Positions 60,125-64,000 of a stretch of DNA of 64,000 bases are shown in pieces. Position 1 is the stretch's first letter. Each line of letters begins with the position of its first letter. The stretch is from Cedecea selenatireducens (GTDB lineage Bacteria > Pseudomonadota > Gammaproteobacteria > Enterobacterales > Enterobacteriaceae), in assembly GCF_042138895.1 (NCBI RefSeq), contig NZ_JBHIKW010000005.1, positions 1 to 64,000 on the forward strand, given 5' to 3'. Below the pieces are notes generated by a model. It did no database searches. It was not told where the DNA came from and saw only the letters and a list, made by a program, of their open reading frames with translations. The position numbers and the translations under genes are program-made.

Positions 60125-60622
60125 TTATTCGTTTTCGCTGCCGTTATCGACTTCTGTTTCAGTAATTATCTGGTAAAGCTCTTCATCGCTGCTGGCCGAG
60201 CGCAGCCGACGACAAATGGTTTTATCCGCCAGACGCTTGGCCACAAGGGAAAGCGTGTGGAGGTGCGTTTTTGTCTGGTCTGCCGGTACCAGTAACGCAA
60301 ACAGCAGATCGACCGGCTGGTTATCGATGGCGTCAAACGCGATAGGCGTTTCCAGTTGGATAAAGACGCCGACGGCCCGGAGCGTATCCTCCTCCAGCTT
60401 GCCGTGGGGAATGGCAATGCCGTTACCAATGCCGGTACTGCCCATACGTTCGCGGGTGAGTACGGCTTCGAACACCACCTGCGGCGGCAGGCCAAGCTGT
60501 TTTGCTGCCAGTTCGCTGATGATTTCCAGCGCACGTTTTTTACTCTGACAGTGGACGCCACTGCGAGTACATTCCTGGTTAAGGACATTGCTCAGTTGTA
60601 GAGCGGAATCGTTGTTCATCAT
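60125..60622 (-). CDS. ptsN: nitrogen regulatory PTS enzyme IIA
   Basis: EIIA-Ntr, the terminal acceptor of the nitrogen PTS. It interacts with potassium transporters and sensor kinases and so links nitrogen status to K+ balance. It is 165 residues. The phosphorylated histidine is His73 in GIGNGIAIPHGKLEED. I use ATG 60622 because AGGTGA lies 5-7 bases upstream and MMNNDSALQL aligns with E. coli MTNNDTTLQL; the longer frame adds nine residues without support. Confidence 0.97.
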   Translation of the reverse strand: MMNNDSALQLSNVLNQECTRSGVHCQSKKRALEIISELAAKQLGLPPQVVFEAVLTRERMGSTGIGNGIAIPHGKLEEDTLRAVGVFIQLETPIAFDAIDNQPVDLLFALLVPADQTKTHLHTLSLVAKRLADKTICRRLRSASSDEELYQIITETEVDNGSENE

Positions 60623-60704
60623 AAGTTCACCTAAGCACTTTTTGTGCAAACGGCCCGCTACACGGGCAGCGGGCCGGCCATATGCACATTGGATGCCCGG
60701 ATTA

Positions 60705-60992
60705 TCAGTGTTGTTTTAGTTTATCTTTGTGTTTCGTTAACTGTCGGGCCAGTTTATCAATCAGACCGTCAATCGCGGCATACATGTCCTGGCCTTCGGC
60801 GCTGGCATGCAGTTCTCCACCATTCACATGCAGCGTAGCATCCGCTGTATGGGTGACTTTTTCCACCTTTAATACAATATAGACCTGGTTGATTCTGTCG
60901 AAGTACTGCTCCAGTTTGGCAAACTTCGTGTTCACAAATTCACGCAGTGCATCAGTGATCTCGACGTTTTGTCCCGTAATGTTGAGCTGCAT
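60705..60992 (-). CDS. hpf: ribosome hibernation promoting factor
   Basis: Short HPF (YhbH) that helps form inactive 100S ribosome dimers in stationary phase. It is 95 residues, with MQLNITGQNVEITDALREFVNTKFAKLEQYFDRI and the conserved VEKVTHTADATLHVNGGELHASAEGQDMYAAID. ATG 60992 is the family start; the upstream frame runs into rpoN. It lies 22 bases after rpoN in the rpoN operon. Confidence 0.97.
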   Translation of the reverse strand: MQLNITGQNVEITDALREFVNTKFAKLEQYFDRINQVYIVLKVEKVTHTADATLHVNGGELHASAEGQDMYAAIDGLIDKLARQLTKHKDKLKQH

Positions 60993-61014
60993 AGTGTCTT
61001 CCTTATCGGTGAAG

Positions 61015-62448
61015 TCACACCAGCTGCTTGCGCTGGTTTGACGGTGGAATGGATAAAGACTCTCGGTACTTCGCAACTGTGCGGCGAGCAACCATAATAC
61101 CTTGATCCGACAGCAGGGTGGTTAACTTGCTGTCGCTCAATGGTTTGGCTGGGTTTTCCGCAGCAATTAACTTCTTCACCAGCGCCCGAATTGCCGTGGA
61201 GGAGGCTTCGCCGCCGCCTTCGGTATTGACGTGGCTGGAGAAGAAATACTTCAATTCAAAGATGCCGCGCGGGCTATGCAAATACTTCTGGGTGGTCACC
61301 CTTGAGATAGTCGATTCGTGCATCTCGACCGCCTGAGCGATGTCGGCGAGCACCATCGGCTTCATGTGTTCTTCACCGTGTTCGAAGAACGCCTGCTGCT
61401 GCTCGACGATGCAACGGCTCACGCGCAATAACGTATCATTGCGGCTTTCCAGGCTTTTAATCAACCATTTCGCTTCCTGCAGATTGCTGCGAATAAACTG
61501 CGAGTCGCTGTCATTGCGCGTGTTGCCGCCCATGGCTGCATACTGCTGGTTGATTTTGAGGCGTGGAATGCTGTCTGCGTTAAGCTCAACGACCCAGCGT
61601 GCCAGGTGCTTACGGACCAGTACATCAGGGATAACGTACTCCGGTTCGCCGGTTTGAATCGACTGGCCAGGGCGAGGGTCGAGGGATTGGATCAGGCACA
61701 TGGCCTCTTTCAGGGCGTCTTCTTTAATGCGCGTGACCCGCATTAAATTACGGAAATCGTGATTCGCCAGCAGATCTAAATGATCGCTTACGATTAACCT
61801 GGCCTCTGCCAGCCAGGGTGTGTCTTTGGCGTATTGAGAAAGTTGAATAAGCAGGCAATCGCGTAAGTCTCTTGCCGCAACGCCAACGGGATCAAAGCGT
61901 TGAATTCGCTTCAGCACGGCCTCAACTTCGTCCAGGCTCACATCGTCGTGGCCCAGACTTTCCAGAATGTCTTCCAGAGGAACGGTGAGATACCCGGTTT
62001 CATCGACAGCATCGACGATGGAGGTCGCGATCGCGGTATCCGTATCGGAAAACGGCGTCAGATCAACCTGCCACATCAGGTAATCCTGAAGTGACTGGGT
62101 GGTTTCACCCTGATAGACAGGAAGCTCGTCATCGAGATAGTCGGTACCTGTCCCTGAAGGCGTACCGGCGGTGTAGATTTCATCCCAGCTGGCATCCAGC
62201 GGCAGCTCATCGGGCATCTCTTTCTGCTCGAGGGCTTCACGGGTGTCCATTGCTTCGTTCTCAGGCATCTCCTGAGTCTCGATCTCATCATGCAGGTCGG
62301 TTTGCTCAAGCAATGGATTACTGTCCAGTGCCTGCTGGAGTTCTTGCTGAAGCTCTAACGTTGAAAGCTGCAACAGGCGGATGGCCTGCTGTAGCTGGGG
62401 CGTCATAGCAAGTTGTTGGCTAAGCCGTAATTGCAAACCTTGCTTCAT
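61015..62448 (-). CDS. rpoN: RNA polymerase sigma-54 factor
   Basis: Alternative sigma factor for nitrogen and other activator-dependent promoters. It is 477 residues, as in E. coli. Region I is glutamine/leucine-rich (MKQGLQLRLSQQLAMTPQLQQAIRLLQLS), followed by an acidic region II, the core-binding domain and the C-terminal DNA-binding part with the RpoN box ARRTVAKYRE (about 454-463). ATG 62448 gives this N-terminus. A sigma-54-type promoter (4701-4716) lies in the same window. Confidence 0.99.
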   Translation of the reverse strand: MKQGLQLRLSQQLAMTPQLQQAIRLLQLSTLELQQELQQALDSNPLLEQTDLHDEIETQEMPENEAMDTREALEQKEMPDELPLDASWDEIYTAGTPSGTGTDYLDDELPVYQGETTQSLQDYLMWQVDLTPFSDTDTAIATSIVDAVDETGYLTVPLEDILESLGHDDVSLDEVEAVLKRIQRFDPVGVAARDLRDCLLIQLSQYAKDTPWLAEARLIVSDHLDLLANHDFRNLMRVTRIKEDALKEAMCLIQSLDPRPGQSIQTGEPEYVIPDVLVRKHLARWVVELNADSIPRLKINQQYAAMGGNTRNDSDSQFIRSNLQEAKWLIKSLESRNDTLLRVSRCIVEQQQAFFEHGEEHMKPMVLADIAQAVEMHESTISRVTTQKYLHSPRGIFELKYFFSSHVNTEGGGEASSTAIRALVKKLIAAENPAKPLSDSKLTTLLSDQGIMVARRTVAKYRESLSIPPSNQRKQLV

Positions 62449-62496
62449 GTTCAGAGCAAACGTCCTCAAATAAGTCGTGTAAGACTTCCCACCCTA

Positions 62497-63222
62497 TCAG
62501 AGTCTGAACTCTTCGCCCAGATAGACTCGCTTAACTTGCTCGTCTTCAAGGATTTCTTCCGGCGTGCCGTGGGCAATCAGATGCCCCTGACTAACGATAT
62601 AGGCGCGTTCGCAGACGGCCAGTGTTTCGCGCACGTTATGGTCAGTAATCAACACGCCGAGGCCGCTGTCACGCAGATGCTCGATGATGCGTTTGATATC
62701 GATAACGGAAATAGGGTCAACCCCGGCAAAGGGCTCATCCAGCAAAATGAATTTCGGGTTGGCCGCCAGCGCGCGGGCGATTTCAACGCGGCGGCGCTCA
62801 CCGCCGGACAGCGATTGCCCAAGGTTGTTGCGCAGGTGCGAGATGTGGAACTCTTCCATCAGCTCGTTAGCGCGATCGTCACGCTGCTCTGACGTCAGGT
62901 CATCGCGAATCTGCAGCACCGCCATCAGGTTATCAAACACGCTCAGGCGGCGGAAAATGGACGCTTCCTGCGGCAGATAACCGATACCACGACGGGCACG
63001 GGCATGCAGTGGAAGCAGGCTGATATCGTCATCATCAATGATAATGTTTCCCGCATCACGAGGCACGATGCCAACGACCATGTAAAACGTCGTGGTTTTA
63101 CCGGCGCCGTTTGGCCCAAGCAGCCCCACGATTTCACCCGAATTTACGGTCAGGCTGACGTCTTCGACAACGCGGCGGCCTTTGTAGGCCTTGGCGAGGT
63201 TTTTCGCAATTAAAGTTGCCAT
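62497..63222 (-). CDS. lptB: lipopolysaccharide export ATPase LptB
   Basis: Cytoplasmic ATPase of the LptBFGC complex that extracts LPS from the inner membrane. It is 241 residues. Walker A GPNGAGKTT (about 36-44), signature LSGGERRRVEIARAL (about 138-152), Walker B FILLDEPFAGVDP and the switch histidine in ITDHNVRE are all visible. It follows lptA by 6 bases and precedes rpoN, the conserved lptCAB-rpoN order. Confidence 0.99.
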   Translation of the reverse strand: MATLIAKNLAKAYKGRRVVEDVSLTVNSGEIVGLLGPNGAGKTTTFYMVVGIVPRDAGNIIIDDDDISLLPLHARARRGIGYLPQEASIFRRLSVFDNLMAVLQIRDDLTSEQRDDRANELMEEFHISHLRNNLGQSLSGGERRRVEIARALAANPKFILLDEPFAGVDPISVIDIKRIIEHLRDSGLGVLITDHNVRETLAVCERAYIVSQGHLIAHGTPEEILEDEQVKRVYLGEEFRL

Positions 63223-63228
63223 AACGAA

Positions 63229-63780
63229 TCAGTTACTCTTTTTTTGTGCCGGCTGCTGGCCGTTTTTATTCTGCAGCTGAGACGGCACCAGCACGGTAGT
63301 AACGCGTTTGCCTTTCTCGCTAAACGCCTGCATTTTTTGATCCTTCACCAGATACGTAATCTTGTCGCCGGTGATGTTGCTGTCCAGTTGTTCAAGGTAA
63401 GCGTTACCGGTCAGCACCACGAAGTCGTTAGCCAGTTCATAGTGCATGGTGGAGGCGTGGCCTTTTACCGGCTTACCGCTGTCCTGCATTTGATAGAAGG
63501 TCGCAGGCTTGCCGTAGCCATCAATCACCTCTTTGCCCTGCTCGCCGCCAGGGCGGGTGACAACAACTTTATCGGCGTTGATTTTGATACTGCCCTGCGT
63601 CACAACGACATTACCGGTGAAGGTGACAACGTTGCCCTGCATATCGAGGGACTGTTGGTCAGATTCGATATGAATAGGCTGTTCGGTGTCGCCCGTCAGG
63701 GCCCAGGCTGACAAAGGTGCGGCAAAAAGCGAACCAAGCAGAACAAGTTTAAGGCTGAGTTTGTTTATTCTGGATTTCAT
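63229..63780 (-). CDS. lptA: lipopolysaccharide transport periplasmic protein LptA
   Basis: Forms the periplasmic bridge that carries LPS from LptC to LptD. It is 183 residues. A signal peptide (about 1-27, ending AWA) is followed by the OstA jelly-roll (IHIESDQQSLDMQGNVVTFTGNVVVTQGSIKINADKVVVTRPGG) and a lysine-rich tail. I use ATG 63780; its 5' end overlaps lptC by 32 bases, and an AAAAGG site lies about 12 bases upstream inside lptC. Confidence 0.96.
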   Translation of the reverse strand: MKSRINKLSLKLVLLGSLFAAPLSAWALTGDTEQPIHIESDQQSLDMQGNVVTFTGNVVVTQGSIKINADKVVVTRPGGEQGKEVIDGYGKPATFYQMQDSGKPVKGHASTMHYELANDFVVLTGNAYLEQLDSNITGDKITYLVKDQKMQAFSEKGKRVTTVLVPSQLQNKNGQQPAQKKSN

Positions 63781-64000
63781 AAGAGGTTTTAACCTTTTCA
63801 ATCAGCTGTGCAGTTTGGCTGCGTAAGTTGCCACGCATTTTCAGGCCACTGGAGTTAAATGTGGTGCCGTACAGGGTAACAAGATCGTCAGAAGCGACAT
63901 CCTGAGTAATTAAATTCACCTGCGCATTGTCCGTCGTAATTTTGCGTAACTGCGAGTCTGGCGTTAGCGCTGTGACGACGACGTTACCGTACAGATAGAG
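63749..64000 (-). CDS. lptC: lipopolysaccharide export protein LptC (3' part, cut by the window edge)
   Basis: The frame runs in from the right edge and ends at TAA 63749-63751. The visible 83 C-terminal residues read LYLYGNVVVTALTPDSQLRK, then ITTDNAQVNLITQDVASDDL and VTLYGTTFNSSGLKMRGNLR, ending NKQTQP. This matches the end of LptC, the inner-membrane-anchored protein that receives LPS from LptBFG and passes it to LptA. The N-terminal anchor lies outside the window. Confidence 0.95.
   Translation of the reverse strand, partial: LYLYGNVVVTALTPDSQLRKITTDNAQVNLITQDVASDDLVTLYGTTFNSSGLKMRGNLRSQTAQLIEKVKTSYEIQNKQTQP

Overview
The window is a chromosomal segment from a member of the Enterobacteriaceae. 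Nearly every protein matches its E. coli/Salmonella counterpart closely (Fis, MreB, ribosomal proteins L13 and S9, GltB, RpoN, LptB), and most of the gene order is that of the E. coli 72-74 min region. Several differences point to a genus other than Escherichia, such as the Enterobacter/Cedecea/Klebsiella relatives; the sequence alone does not let me name it.

Layout: 1-440 is the distal end of an rRNA operon (5S-like remnant, tRNA-Thr(GGT), intact 5S, terminator). 443-4601 (minus) is a polar amino-acid ABC transporter, yhdZYXW, with a clear sigma-54 promoter. 4898-9652 (minus) holds yhdV, dusB-fis, prmA, panF and yhdT. 9765-12076 (minus) holds accC, accB and aroQ. 12308-14999 (minus) holds msrQ-msrP (periplasmic methionine sulfoxide repair) and acuI. 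15207-27489 (plus) is csrD, mreBCD, maf/yhdE, rng, yhdP and tldD (cell shape, RNA turnover, envelope lipid transport). 27508-31736 is aaeR against divergent aaeXAB (aromatic-acid efflux). 31835-34324 holds a succinate-semialdehyde-type dehydrogenase, yhcO and two tandem yhcN paralogues. 34699-39749 has argR and mdh divergent, then degS, degQ and zapG. 39925-43583 (plus) is zapE, rplM-rpsI and sspA-sspB. 43666-49554 (minus) is gltD-gltB (glutamate synthase). 50234-55181 (plus) is yhcC, arcB, elbB and mtgA, with the sRNA gene arcZ on the minus strand after arcB. 55252-58937 (plus) is an accessory cassette: CdaR-like regulator, GntP-family permease and glycerate kinase. 58955-64000 (minus) is npr, rapZ, ptsN, hpf, rpoN, lptB, lptA and the 3' end of lptC.

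Theme: much of the window concerns nitrogen and redox control. rpoN and the nitrogen PTS genes (ptsN, npr) lie at one end; a sigma-54-type promoter drives the amino-acid transporter at the other; gltBD assimilates ammonium; arcB with arcZ, plus an ArcA-like box before mdh, ties respiration to carbon flow. The rest is conserved housekeeping.

I found no prophage, insertion sequence, CRISPR array or restriction system. The most notable items are the odd 5S-like sequence at the left edge, an orphan plus-strand terminator between aroQ and msrQ, strong palindromes between aaeR and aaeX, and the glycerate cassette with its candidate operator.
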